From Maritimibacter alkaliphilus (lineage in GTDB: Bacteria > Pseudomonadota > Alphaproteobacteria > Rhodobacterales > Rhodobacteraceae): a DNA stretch of 64,000 bases. Positions 16,820 through 24,662 of the stretch are shown here, piece by piece; the stretch's first letter is position 1, and the number at the start of each line of letters is the position of its first letter. A model generated the notes under the pieces. The model searched no databases. It saw only the letters and a program-made list of their open reading frames with translations, and was not told the DNA's origin. The translations under genes were made by a program, and so were the position numbers. The stretch is from contig NZ_JAHVIT010000001.1 of NCBI RefSeq assembly GCF_019801605.1, forward strand, positions 1,178,001-1,242,000, given 5' to 3'.

Positions 16820-17410
16820 TCAGGCGGCTTCGTCCACGTCCATTTCGTCGAAGGGCACCAGTTCGATGTGGCGCAGGCCCACGCGACCCAGCCCATCCGG
16901 GACAACCGCCACGACCACGTCGTTCATCAGGACCCGCACGTCGCCGAGGCAGTCCGGGTCTTCCTGGAAATGGATGCGCGCATTGCCCGCCTCCGGGTCG
17001 TAGCCCACCACGATGCGATCCTCGTCGGGGTTGAAATCCTCGATGATGGCCACGTCCGCAAGCGCCGGATCCGGGACGGGCACCATGATCGGGGCATCGC
17101 CCCCCATCCCGCTCTCCCGACGATCGGCGGCCAGCGTCTCGCTCACACGGCGCTCGATGTCGTCGACGTCGCTTTCCTCCACGCATTCCTCGAAGGGACG
17201 CACCGCGGTGCCGTGGCCCAAGGGCTCGGCCGGCTTGCGCCCCAGCTTGCGCGCGATGTCGAGGCCGAAGATGCCGAGGCCGCCCTCGCTCTCCTCGCCG
17301 CGCCGCTTCTTCTTGCGGCGCCCGCCATTGCGCGCGGCCTCCGCCTCCAGGTTGGAGGTGAAGACGATGCCGATGGTGGCCAGCCCGACGATGACAAGAA
17401 GCTCGATCAT
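16820..17410 (-). CDS. Membrane-anchored hypothetical protein (196 aa)
   Basis: The start MIELLVIVGLATIGIVFTS is an N-terminal anchor or uncleaved signal. A strongly basic patch follows (RRKKKRRGEE), then an acidic region. In the C-terminal third, VAIIEDFNPDEDRIVVGYDPEAG resembles the DFxPGxDxI pattern found near RTX-type calcium-binding repeats, but no glycine-rich nonapeptide repeats are present. The positive-inside rule puts the basic patch, and so the rest, in the cytoplasm. The function is unknown. It is a single gene with its own terminator. Confidence 0.75.
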   Translation of the reverse strand: MIELLVIVGLATIGIVFTSNLEAEAARNGGRRKKKRRGEESEGGLGIFGLDIARKLGRKPAEPLGHGTAVRPFEECVEESDVDDIERRVSETLAADRRESGMGGDAPIMVPVPDPALADVAIIEDFNPDEDRIVVGYDPEAGNARIHFQEDPDCLGDVRVLMNDVVVAVVPDGLGRVGLRHIELVPFDEMDVDEAA

Positions 17411-17540
17411 GAGACGTCTCCCGAAAACTCGCGCTCAGTAGAGCCTGCGATTGTGGCCGGCACGCGGCGCCGGTCGGGAGATTGCTGGGAATTTCGGGAG
17501 CGCGATTGCGGCCCCAACGGAAACGGCGTGTTTCCGGAAA

Positions 17541-17574
17541 CGAAAGCGCACCCCGCTTTGATCAGGCGGGGCGC
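17541..17574 (-). terminator. Probable terminator of the TauE/SafE gene
   Basis: CCCCGC (17551-17556) and GCGGGG (17566-17571) form a stem that extends three more pairs past one mismatch. On the reverse strand it is followed by CTTTCGTTT. It lies about 55 bases beyond the exporter stop. Confidence 0.6.
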
Positions 17575-17628
17575 GACATGGTCGACATAAGCTACTGGGA
17601 AAGTGGCACTTTTCCGCCCCGCCCGGCC

Positions 17629-18453
17629 TCAGCCCATCAGCGCCTTGCGCAGCATGTTCAGGGCGACCATCAGCAGGAAGATGGCGAAAATGCGGCGCAG
17701 GAGTTTCGGATCGGTGGCATGGGCCAGCTTGGCCCCCAGCGGCGCCGTCAGCGTCGTCATGCAGATCACGATCAGGAAGGCCGGCAGGTTCACCGCGCCG
17801 ACGGTATAGGGCGGCGTCGCCTCGCCCGGGATCGGCAGCAGCAGGAAGCCGAGCACGGAGGGCACGGCAATCGTCAGGCCGAAGCCCGCCGCCGTGGCCA
17901 CCGCGCGGTGGATCGGACGGCCGTAGAGCGTCATAAGCGGCACCCCGAAGGACCCGCCGCCGATCCCCATCAGGGTCGAGAGGAAGCCGATCATCGGCGA
18001 CAGGATGATCCGCCGGATCCCGCCGGGCATCTCTTCTCCCAGACGCCAGTGCTGGCGCCCGAACAGCAGGTAGAGGCCGATGACGAGCCCGATGCAGCCG
18101 AAGAGCAGCTGCAACTCGCGCGAGCGCAGCGCCGAGGCCACCAGAACGCCGATCAGCGCACCGACCACGATGCCCGGGGCCCAGCGTTTCAGGATGTCCC
18201 AGTCCACGGCGCCCTTCTTGTTGTGCGAGGAGAGCGAGCGGATCGAGGTGACGATGATCGTTGCCAGCGAGGTGCCAAGACAGACCTGCATCAGCTGCTC
18301 GTTGCCATAGCCGAGCGCTGTGAAGGCGTAGAAGAAGCCCGGCACCAGCACGATTCCGCCACCGACACCCAGAAGCCCCGCCAGCACCCCGGCAAAGGCG
18401 CCGATCCCGATCAGGAGGAACAGCATTTCGATCAGCAACCCGGTGTCCGGCAT
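17629..18453 (-). CDS. TauE/SafE family anion exporter
   Basis: The product is 274 aa. This is an inner-membrane TauE/SafE protein with about eight helices in two related halves. The repeated glycine motif is seen as GVLAGLLGVGGGIVLVPGF near residue 22 and LSTLMGIGGGSFGVPLMTL near residue 160. Family members export sulfite, sulfoacetate or similar organic anions. The start MPDTGLLIEMLF at 18453 begins the first helix. It is divergent from the Bcr/CflA gene. Substrate is unknown and the neighbours give no firm hint. Confidence 0.88.
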   Translation of the reverse strand: MPDTGLLIEMLFLLIGIGAFAGVLAGLLGVGGGIVLVPGFFYAFTALGYGNEQLMQVCLGTSLATIIVTSIRSLSSHNKKGAVDWDILKRWAPGIVVGALIGVLVASALRSRELQLLFGCIGLVIGLYLLFGRQHWRLGEEMPGGIRRIILSPMIGFLSTLMGIGGGSFGVPLMTLYGRPIHRAVATAAGFGLTIAVPSVLGFLLLPIPGEATPPYTVGAVNLPAFLIVICMTTLTAPLGAKLAHATDPKLLRRIFAIFLLMVALNMLRKALMG

Positions 18454-18675
18454 CGTTCTTTCCTTGAACAGTGTACAATGGCCCCTAACCATGTTGCGGG
18501 ACGCGGCACAAGGGCCGCAGCGCGCAGAACGGGCGCAAAGCTGCCTTGCGGAATTGGCCTGCCCCTTTGTGCGCCGATGCGCCTTTCGCGCCGGGGCGGC
18601 CCGGGGTAGAAACCCGGCAAAGGCACCCTGCCCGCTCCCCCTTCCTTGACGTCCTTTCAGCCGCACAGGTTTCTC

Positions 18676-19851
18676 ATGTTCCGTTTTGCCCTCATTCTGG
18701 GCCTGCTCTCCATGGTGGGTCCCTTTGCCATCGACATGTACCTGCCCGCGCTGCCCAATATCGCCGCCGAGTTCGACGCGACCGAGGCTGCCACGCAGAT
18801 CACCCTCACCGCCTATTTCCTCGCCTTCGGCGTGGCACAGCTGGTCTATGGCCCGATGGCCGATGCGACGGGGCGGCGCCTGCCGATCGTGATCGGGCTG
18901 GTGATCTTCGGGCTGGGATCGCTGGGCGCGGCCTTCGCGGACAGCGTCGGTCAGCTGGCGCTCTGGCGCGCCGTGCAGGGCCTCGGCGGGGCCGCCGTCA
19001 TGGTCGTGCCGCGCGCCATCGTACGCGACCGCTACACCGGCAATGACGCCACGCGGCTGATGGCCATGGTGATGCTGGTGATCTCGATCTCGCCCATGCT
19101 GGCACCGCTGGCGGGGTCCACCGTTATGGCCTTCGGCGGCTGGCGCGAGATCTTCGGCCTGCTCTGCGGGGTGGCGGCGCTGTCGCTCGCGCTGACCCTC
19201 TTCGTCCTGCCCGAGACGCTGGCGCCCGGGGACCGCGAACCGATGAAGGCCGGGGCCATGCTGCGCGCGGCGCGGGTGCTGGTCACCGACCGGGTCTTCA
19301 TGGGGATGACGCTGGTGGGCGGCTTCGGCATGGCCAGCTTCTTCGTCTTCATCTCCTCGGCCAGCTTCGTCTACGTGGACCAGTTCGGCCTCTCCGCGAC
19401 GCAGTTCTCGCTCGCTTTCGCGCTCAACGCCGTGGGCTTCTTCTCGGCCTCCCAGTTCGCGGCGCCGCTAGGGCGGCGGATCGGGATCACGCGGGTGATC
19501 CTCGTGGGCGTTTCGGGCTTTGCGGCGCTGACCGCGCTGCTCTTCGGTATGCTGGTGGCGGGCTTCGGCTCCCTGCCGCTGATCCTCGCCGGGCTCTTCC
19601 TCGCCAACAGCTTCCTCGGCGTGGTGATGCCCACCACGATGGTGGTCTCGCTCGACGATCACGGGGATATCGCGGGCATGGCGGCCTCGCTCGGCGGAAC
19701 GCTGCAAATGCTGGTGGGCGGGTTGACCATCGTGGTGGCGGGCACGTTCTTCGACGGCACCGCGACGCCGATGGTCGGCGCGATCGCGCTCTGCGGGGCG
19801 CTCGCCTTCGTTCTGGCGCAGATGACGCCGCGCCGCGAGGTGGCGATCTGA
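18676..19851 (+). CDS. MFS drug efflux transporter, Bcr/CflA type
   Basis: The product is 391 aa with 12 predicted helices. The Bcr/CflA signature is near the N-terminus (FAIDMYLPALPNIAAEF, with the Asp in helix 1). The MFS motif A variant YGPMADATGRRLPI lies at the helix 2-3 loop, and AVQGLGGAAVMVVPRAIVRD is the drug:proton antiporter motif. The family exports compounds such as bicyclomycin, chloramphenicol or sulfonamides by proton exchange. The ATG at 18676 is used; an in-frame TTG 30 bases upstream is possible. It is divergent from the TauE gene. Confidence 0.9.
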   Translation: MFRFALILGLLSMVGPFAIDMYLPALPNIAAEFDATEAATQITLTAYFLAFGVAQLVYGPMADATGRRLPIVIGLVIFGLGSLGAAFADSVGQLALWRAVQGLGGAAVMVVPRAIVRDRYTGNDATRLMAMVMLVISISPMLAPLAGSTVMAFGGWREIFGLLCGVAALSLALTLFVLPETLAPGDREPMKAGAMLRAARVLVTDRVFMGMTLVGGFGMASFFVFISSASFVYVDQFGLSATQFSLAFALNAVGFFSASQFAAPLGRRIGITRVILVGVSGFAALTALLFGMLVAGFGSLPLILAGLFLANSFLGVVMPTTMVVSLDDHGDIAGMAASLGGTLQMLVGGLTIVVAGTFFDGTATPMVGAIALCGALAFVLAQMTPRREVAI

Positions 19852-19861
19852 TCTGGGGACG

Positions 19862-19914
19862 GGGCGGCTCAGGCCGCCCTGCTCTGCGCCGCCCGGGATG
19901 AAGTGCCCGGGCAG
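19862..19914 (+). terminator. Hairpins after the MFS gene
   Basis: Two stems follow the MFS stop: GGGCGGC/GCCGCCC with a four-base loop (19862-19879), and a seven-base stem built on two CCCGGG blocks (about 19893-19914). The T-tract is poor. They lie in the 137-base convergent gap with dusA and probably end both transcripts. Confidence 0.5.
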
Positions 19915-19988
19915 TCGCGGATCAAGACCGCTCTGGTCCCAAGGACCGGGGCCGCGCACGTCGCCTCGGAACGTGCCGGGGGCGCCGC

Positions 19989-21008
19989 TTACGCCGCCTC
20001 GGGCCGCACCGCTGCGAGGGCCTCCTGCACCAGCTCCGGGCCTGCACCGGGGCGATGCGCCCCTTCCGACAGTACGCGACGCCAGACCCTTGCCCCGGGC
20101 CGTCCGGCGAAGAGCCCCAGCATATGTCGCGTGACCTGCGCCAGCTTGCCGCCCGCCGCCAGATGCGTCTCGATATAGGGCAGCATCCCGTGGACCGCCG
20201 CGATCGGATCGCTGTCGGGCCCGGAGGCGCCATAGATGCGCCGGTCCGCCGCGCAGAGGATATCCGCCGGTTGGTGATAGGCCGCCCGGCCGATCATCAC
20301 CCCGTCGAGTCCCTCTGCCAGCAACTCCTCCGCCAGGTCGAGGGTGTCGATCCCGCCGTTGATCGAGATGTGCAGGTCCGGGAAGGCCTGTTTCATCCGC
20401 ATGACCAGCGGATAGTCGAGCGGCGGGATGTCCCGGTTCTCCTTCGGGCTGAGGCCCTGCAGCCAGGCCTTGCGCGCGTGGATCGTGATCCGCCGCACCC
20501 CGGCGGCCGCGACCTTCTCTATGAAATCGGGCAGCACCGCCTCCGGCTCCTGATCGTCGACGCCGAGGCGGCATTTCACCGTCACCTCCGTGTCGACCGC
20601 CGCGATCATCGCAGCGACGCAGTCGGCCACCAGTTCGGGCTGTTTCATCAGCACCGCGCCGAAGGTCCCCGACTGGACCCGGTCCGAGGGGCAGCCGCAA
20701 TTCAGGTTGATCTCGTCATAGCCCGCATCTGCCCCCAGACGCGCCGCCTGCGCCAGTTCCGCAGGATCGGAGCCGCCCAATTGCAGCGCCACGGGATGCT
20801 CCTCCGGCGCGTAGTCGAGCAGATGCAGCGCCCCCCCGCGCACGAGCGCAGGTGCGGTCACCATCTCTGTATAGAGCAGCGTCTCGCGGCTCAGCAGCCG
20901 GTGGAGATAGCGGCAATGCCGGTCGGTCCAGTCCATCATCGGCGCCACGCTCAGGCGCGCGGCGCGGTGGAGCTCCGAAACCCCTTCTTTTTCTGACTCA
21001 GCACTCAT
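19989..21008 (-). CDS. dusA: tRNA-dihydrouridine synthase A
   Basis: The product is 339 aa. DusA reduces specific D-loop uridines (U20/U20a) of tRNA to dihydrouridine using FMN and NADPH. The TIM-barrel start is SVAPMMDWTDRHCRYLHRLLS (about residues 20-40). The catalytic cysteine is in NLNCGCPSDRVQSG (Cys106), and phosphate/FMN contacts include INGGIDTLD and GVMIGRAAYHQP. The start MSAESEKEG at 21008 is chosen; a GTG-type extension upstream lacks similarity. The gene appears intact, but a ruined integrase begins about 260 bases from its 5' end, and dusA is a known integration target. Confidence 0.93.
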   Translation of the reverse strand: MSAESEKEGVSELHRAARLSVAPMMDWTDRHCRYLHRLLSRETLLYTEMVTAPALVRGGALHLLDYAPEEHPVALQLGGSDPAELAQAARLGADAGYDEINLNCGCPSDRVQSGTFGAVLMKQPELVADCVAAMIAAVDTEVTVKCRLGVDDQEPEAVLPDFIEKVAAAGVRRITIHARKAWLQGLSPKENRDIPPLDYPLVMRMKQAFPDLHISINGGIDTLDLAEELLAEGLDGVMIGRAAYHQPADILCAADRRIYGASGPDSDPIAAVHGMLPYIETHLAAGGKLAQVTRHMLGLFAGRPGARVWRRVLSEGAHRPGAGPELVQEALAAVRPEAA

Positions 21009-21075
21009 CGTCACCTGACCCGACGTCCTCGATTTATGGGCCTTTTGCCCCTTTTTTCGGGGGTGGTGCAACGAA

Positions 21076-21105
21076 TGTTACACCGAAACCCCAATTGTTA
21101 CACCG
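21076..21105. promoter_or_regulatory. Direct repeat TGTTACACCG x2
   Basis: TGTTACACCG occurs at 21076-21085 and again at 21096-21105, a spacing of 20 bases or about two helical turns, which suits cooperative protein binding. It lies between dusA and the integrase remnant. It may be an old integrase arm-type or excisionase site, or a promoter element; this is inference. Confidence 0.45.
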
Positions 21106-21179
21106 CTCTCCAGCGCCTTCGGAGCCTCGCCTCATCGCTGCGAAGGCGAGGTCTCCGCCGGGTTCGTCGACGAGATATC

Positions 21180-21197
21180 GAACCTTGTACAAGGTTC
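21180..21197. promoter_or_regulatory. Perfect 18-base palindrome upstream of integrase remnant
   Basis: GAACCTTGTACAAGGTTC is self-complementary. It lies about 70 bases upstream of the integrase remnant start and 170 bases from dusA. Its form is that of a dimeric repressor operator, which would fit control of an integrase promoter. No cognate regulator is present. Confidence 0.5.
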
Positions 21198-21264
21198 CGG
21201 CCGCCACGCGCCCCCCGGTTCGATCTCCCGAACATCGGCAACATGTTCCCGAAAGGAGACCCGG

Positions 21265-21850
21265 ATGGGTACCATCATGCAGCGTCAGAAGAAAGACGGC
21301 CAAGGAGCTTCACTGCGGCAATCCGCAAGAAGACGCGCGCCAAGATCGCCCTCAGTCGCTGCACTACGTTCCCGAGCCGCCAGGCGGCAGAACGTTGGAT
21401 CAGACAGACGGAGCGAGACCAGAAAGGCAAAGGCGCTCTCGACCGGGCCGTCGCGGCTCGGCACCGCAAGACCTGGTCGGGTGTCATCCGGGAATATAGC
21501 GACGCCGCGCCGGTGGCGTTCGGCAAGACCAAGATCGCCAATCTGGCATATCTCTAGCGTCTCGATTTCGGCAAGCTCGTCGTCGAGGAGACCGCAGAAC
21601 ACGGCTTCTTCCGATCGGCTCAGGATCTATCGCGGGGCGTACAAGCTCCGCCGGCGAATGCTGCAGCGGACTGTCCAGACCACTACGCGCTGAAGCCGGG
21701 CATACCCCGACCGTCAACAGCTTCATGGCGACGGTGCGCACGGTCGTGTCCTACGGAGGGCCGATCAGCAAGGTCGACATGCCGATCGGCGACTTCGAGA
21801 GTGCCATGCCCACGTTGAAGCACCAGCGGAGGGTCGCTCGGTCGGCAGTC
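21265..21850 (+). pseudogene. Decayed, truncated tyrosine integrase
   Basis: Pieces of a phage/island integrase N-terminal half are spread over three frames. A start MGTIMQRQKKDG follows a good ribosome site (AAAGGAGA) at 21265. In another frame, SFTAAIRKKTRAKIALSRCTTFPSRQAAERWI and WSGVIREYSDAAPVAFGKTKIANLAYL continue the arm-binding and core-binding domains. A TAG at 21555 interrupts LDFGKLVVEE, and a further shift leads to TVVSYGGPISKVDMPIGDFESAMPTLKHQRRVARS (about 21740-21845). The C-terminal catalytic domain with the Arg-His-Arg-Tyr set is absent. At least two frameshifts plus a stop and a deletion make it nonfunctional. The adjacency to dusA matches the family of integrases that target that gene. 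Confidence 0.75.
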
Positions 21851-22096
21851 GCAGTCCGAGCCCGCCTTTGGAAAATCCTTGGTCCGGCTCGGCTTAGCGT
21901 GGCCATGTTACGTTGATGATGCCTTTTCTTTCCATTGGTGCTTGCAAAAGGCGCTGCCGACGTACATCTGTGTTGAGCTAACGTTTCTTCTCTTCGTAAT
22001 GCTGCCGCCTTTGACACGGTTTCGGTTGATCGACTTGGATCGACTTTGCCGGGCTGTCGCGATCCTGCGGACAGCATTATTCAGGAGATTACGGAT

Positions 22097-22303
22097 ATGG
22101 CCAATGGCACCGTAAAATGGTTCAACGCAACTAAAGGCTTCGGCTTCATCCAGCCGGAAAGCGGCAGCAAGGATATTTTCCTGCACATTTCCGCTGTTGA
22201 ACGCGCCGGGATTTCTCGCATCGAAGACGGTCAGGCCGTGACCTTCGACATCGAGACCGGTCGCGATGGCCGTGAGTCCGCCAGCAATCTGGCCCTCGCA
22301 TGA
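22097..22303 (+). CDS. Cold-shock domain protein
   Basis: The product is 68 aa, a single OB-fold cold-shock domain starting MANGTVKWFNATKGFGFIQP, with RNP1 (KGFGFI) and RNP2 (DIFLHI) intact. It binds single-stranded RNA/DNA and melts RNA structure. A ribosome site (CAGGAG) precedes the ATG. About 180 bases without a gene separate it from the integrase remnant and may hold a long structured leader, as is usual for csp genes; a TTGACA at 22011 is a possible -35 box. The stop overlaps the next gene (ATGA). Confidence 0.93.
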   Translation: MANGTVKWFNATKGFGFIQPESGSKDIFLHISAVERAGISRIEDGQAVTFDIETGRDGRESASNLALA

Positions 22304-22539
22304 AGCCGACGCTGGAAGACCTGCTTGCGGGTGTTCCGGCTCAGGAAGGGAATGGTGGGCGGCTGTTGTCACCTACTATTTCCGCCTCGAAAGCAAAGAG
22401 TTCCGAGTCGGCGTCCCAGCTTGACAAGACGATCGAGAACGCGAAGCGCGTCCTTCACGACGAGGCCCAAGTCCGTGCAGAAAAGACTGCACGCCTGAAG
22501 GCCGCCCGCGAGGAACGTGACGCCGGCCGCAAGGGCTGA
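22300..22539 (+). CDS. Small helical protein coupled to csp (79 aa)
   Basis: The ATG overlaps the csp stop by four bases, so translation is probably coupled. The peptide begins MKPTLEDLLAGVPAQEG. From about residue 36 it is a charged helix (QLDKTIENAKRVLHDEAQ followed by EKTARLKAAREERDAGRKG), likely a coiled coil. No known domain was recognised. Coupling to a cold-shock gene hints at a shared role in RNA handling, but this is inference only. Confidence 0.68.
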   Translation: MKPTLEDLLAGVPAQEGNGGRLLSPTISASKAKSSESASQLDKTIENAKRVLHDEAQVRAEKTARLKAAREERDAGRKG

Positions 22540-22563
22540 CACGCGCGCAAGGTGCGACGACAC

Positions 22564-22601
22564 GGCCCGCACAAGAAATTCCGATTGAGTCCGTGCGGGC
22601 C
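22564..22601 (+). terminator. Stem-loop after the csp operon
   Basis: GGCCCGCAC (22564-22572) pairs perfectly with GTGCGGGCC (22593-22601) across a 20-base loop. It is 25 bases after the stop of the 79-residue ORF. There is no T-run afterwards, so it may be an mRNA-end stabiliser or rho-assisted terminator. Confidence 0.45.
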
Positions 22602-22627
22602 CCCCGCCACCTCATGGGGAGTTTGCC

Positions 22628-22804
22628 ATGGGCTACTCCCCGCCGAAGAAGCCGCTTGATCTCAGGGAATTCCTGAGCACGCGTGCGAAAAAGTCCCTTT
22701 CGGCCGCAAGTTCCCCAGCACCAAGCCACGGACACAGCCGACAGAGGCCACGCGGAGCGCCACGCCCGACGAAACCAAAAGGTGATATGGGGCCATTGGC
22801 CTGA
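22628..22804 (+). CDS. Possible small basic peptide (58 aa)
   Basis: An ATG with a nearby GGGGAG opens a frame starting MGYSPPKKPLDLREFLSTRA and ending in a proline/arginine-rich tail. The sequence resembles no family I know, and the basic, low-complexity tail could be chance in GC-rich DNA. The better ribosome site and the sensible first 20 residues are the only support. It may also be a remnant of a longer gene; the following 22805-22954 holds nothing else convincing. Confidence 0.3.
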   Translation: MGYSPPKKPLDLREFLSTRAKKSLSAASSPAPSHGHSRQRPRGAPRPTKPKGDMGPLA

Positions 22805-22954
22805 AGTCGCGCCCCACGCCGCGCTCCGATCAACGGGGCGGGCAGGCTTTCGACACGGATCGAATTGCAGCACGTTACGACAGCCGACGCGTATCCCCTC
22901 CCTGCCGGAGCCGGGATCGCACTCGGACCTTTTCCCAAAAATACGGATAACAGA

Positions 22955-23245
22955 ATGATTGAAATTCAATGGGGCGAGCCCGTCGCCCTTCGACAGCCGC
23001 ATAGCGGCGACATCGACTGGTTCAGCACAATCGAGAAGGCGCGCTACTGGCTGCGCCGCAGATGGCCTGTGGCGGACAACGCACAAGAGAGGGCGCTTGA
23101 AAAGATCGACTCCGCCATGGACTGCACCGGACCGGTCGAGGATGCGCGGAGCGCCTTCCTCCTCGCGGCCATTTCTGCCGGGTTTACGCCCGACCGCGCC
23201 TCCCGGGCAGCCTGCGACATCCATAATGACGGCTGGCCCGCTTGA
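22955..23245 (+). CDS. DUF982 family protein (96 aa)
   Basis: The peptide starts MIEIQWGEPVALRQPHSGDI. It contains the family pattern: an N-terminal W-x-x-PV strand, a central STIEKARYWLRRRWPV helix, and near the end EDARSAFLLAAISAGF. DUF982 proteins are small and common in multiple copies in Rhizobiales and Rhodobacterales, with no known activity. The ATG at 22955 fits the family length; an upstream extension is unsupported. It lies 55 bases upstream of the histidine kinase gene and may share its transcript. Confidence 0.72.
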   Translation: MIEIQWGEPVALRQPHSGDIDWFSTIEKARYWLRRRWPVADNAQERALEKIDSAMDCTGPVEDARSAFLLAAISAGFTPDRASRAACDIHNDGWPA

Positions 23246-23300
23246 AGCAGCCCATTTGCCGAGTAAAAGTGGCCTAAGCTGCCACCACGCGAGCCGAACG

Positions 23301-24488
23301 ATGCTTTCCGATAACGACTCCTTCAGCCAGGACGTGCGCCTGGTTGGCCTCATTTCCGACCTGTCGCCGATCCTCGAAGCCTGTGCCAACGCCACCGATA
23401 TGGGATTTGTCGCCGTCGCCCGCGTGACCGAGGACCGCTGGGTCACCTGCGCCTCCCTCGATCGTGTGAACTTTGGTCTGAGGCCCGGTGACGAACTCGA
23501 AGTCGGCTCGACGATCTGCCGTGAAGTGCGTGCCTGCGGCAGCATGATCGTGATCCCGGACGTGGATGCCAGCGACGTCTGGCGCGATCATCACACGCCC
23601 CGGCAATATGGCTTCAAGAGCTATATCTCCGTTCCGATCATACGTGCCGATGGCCGTTTCTGGGGAACGCTCTGTGCCATCGATCCGATGTCCCATGAAA
23701 TCACGACACAGGCAAAAGACCTTTTCACGCTCTTCGCGCGGCTGATCGCACGCGAACTCGACCGTCAGGAAGAGTTGGAGGCCGGCCGCGCCAACCTCGA
23801 GTCAGAACGTGACACCTCCCGCCTGCGCGAGGAGTTCATCGCCATTGTCGGGCATGATCTGCGCAACCCGATCGCGGCGGTCACCTCGGGGCTGCGAATG
23901 ATGTCAGAGCGTGACCTGTCGCCCGAGCGCACGGCCATGCTGATCCCCGAGATGCAGCGTGCGCTCACGCGGGCAAGTCAGATCATTACCAATCTGATGG
24001 ACTTCGCGCGCGGCCGTCTTGGCGCCGGTATCGAACTGAATGCGCCGACACCTGTCGATCTTGCACCTGTCTTCCAGGACGTTGTGGGCGAAATCAGGCA
24101 GGTCGCACCGCAAGCGGTCGAATGTCGGATCCACCTGCCGCGGCCCCTCACCGCGGATCCGCAAAGGCTCGGGCAGCTTCTGTCCAACCTGCTTGGAAAT
24201 GCCGTGACCTATGGTGATCCGTCGCACCCGATCGAAATCGACATCGCGGAACGAGAGGGTGAACTCCATGTCGGGGTAACCAACCAGGGCGAGCCGATCC
24301 CGGATCACGTCAAGGCATCACTCTTTCAGCCATTCTCACGGCAGGAAGGCCAGAGCAGCCTGCAGGGGCTCGGCCTCGGCCTCTATATCGCATCTGAGAT
24401 CGCCCGCGCACATGGTGGTTTGATCGATGTGCTGTCCACACCGCAGGGAAGCACGACATTCCGTATGCGGATCCCTGCGAAGGCTTAG
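23301..24488 (+). CDS. GAF-domain sensor histidine kinase, orphan
   Basis: The product is 395 aa and soluble, with no transmembrane segment. A GAF domain covers about residues 20-150 (with FKSYISVPIIRADGRFWGTLCAID). A short coiled coil leads to a HisKA domain with the phosphoacceptor in EEFIAIVGHDLRNPI (His185). The HATPase domain has the N box QLLSNLLGNAVTYGDP (about 292-307) and the G2 box GLGLGLYIASEIARAHGG. It would sense a cytoplasmic small molecule or light-dependent ligand. No response regulator is adjacent, so its partner must be elsewhere. The start at 23301 is the first ATG consistent with the GAF fold. Confidence 0.88.
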   Translation: MLSDNDSFSQDVRLVGLISDLSPILEACANATDMGFVAVARVTEDRWVTCASLDRVNFGLRPGDELEVGSTICREVRACGSMIVIPDVDASDVWRDHHTPRQYGFKSYISVPIIRADGRFWGTLCAIDPMSHEITTQAKDLFTLFARLIARELDRQEELEAGRANLESERDTSRLREEFIAIVGHDLRNPIAAVTSGLRMMSERDLSPERTAMLIPEMQRALTRASQIITNLMDFARGRLGAGIELNAPTPVDLAPVFQDVVGEIRQVAPQAVECRIHLPRPLTADPQRLGQLLSNLLGNAVTYGDPSHPIEIDIAEREGELHVGVTNQGEPIPDHVKASLFQPFSRQEGQSSLQGLGLGLYIASEIARAHGGLIDVLSTPQGSTTFRMRIPAKA

Positions 24489-24662
24489 TGCCCTTCGCCT
24501 GGGCAGGCGCATGTCTTGAGGATGTCGTCCGCAGTCAACGGTTTGACGTCTGCGGGCATCAGATGGGCCTGGTTCGGAGGTGCGCGGCGCGTCGGCGCTC
24601 CCTCTGGCTCAGAGGCAGGATGCTCCGACGCCGGCCGTCACCCGCTCACCGCCCGACGACGC

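Noticed and set aside
21217..21226. GGTTCGATCT as a tRNA T-arm near the integrase remnant
   Set aside because: The flanking bases do not form a five-pair T stem, and no acceptor or anticodon stem could be drawn.
21725..21916. Stand-alone 63-codon ORF
   Set aside because: Its sequence (YGGPISKVDMPIGDFESA, then LKHQRRVARS) continues the integrase core-binding domain in another frame, so it is part of the pseudogene.
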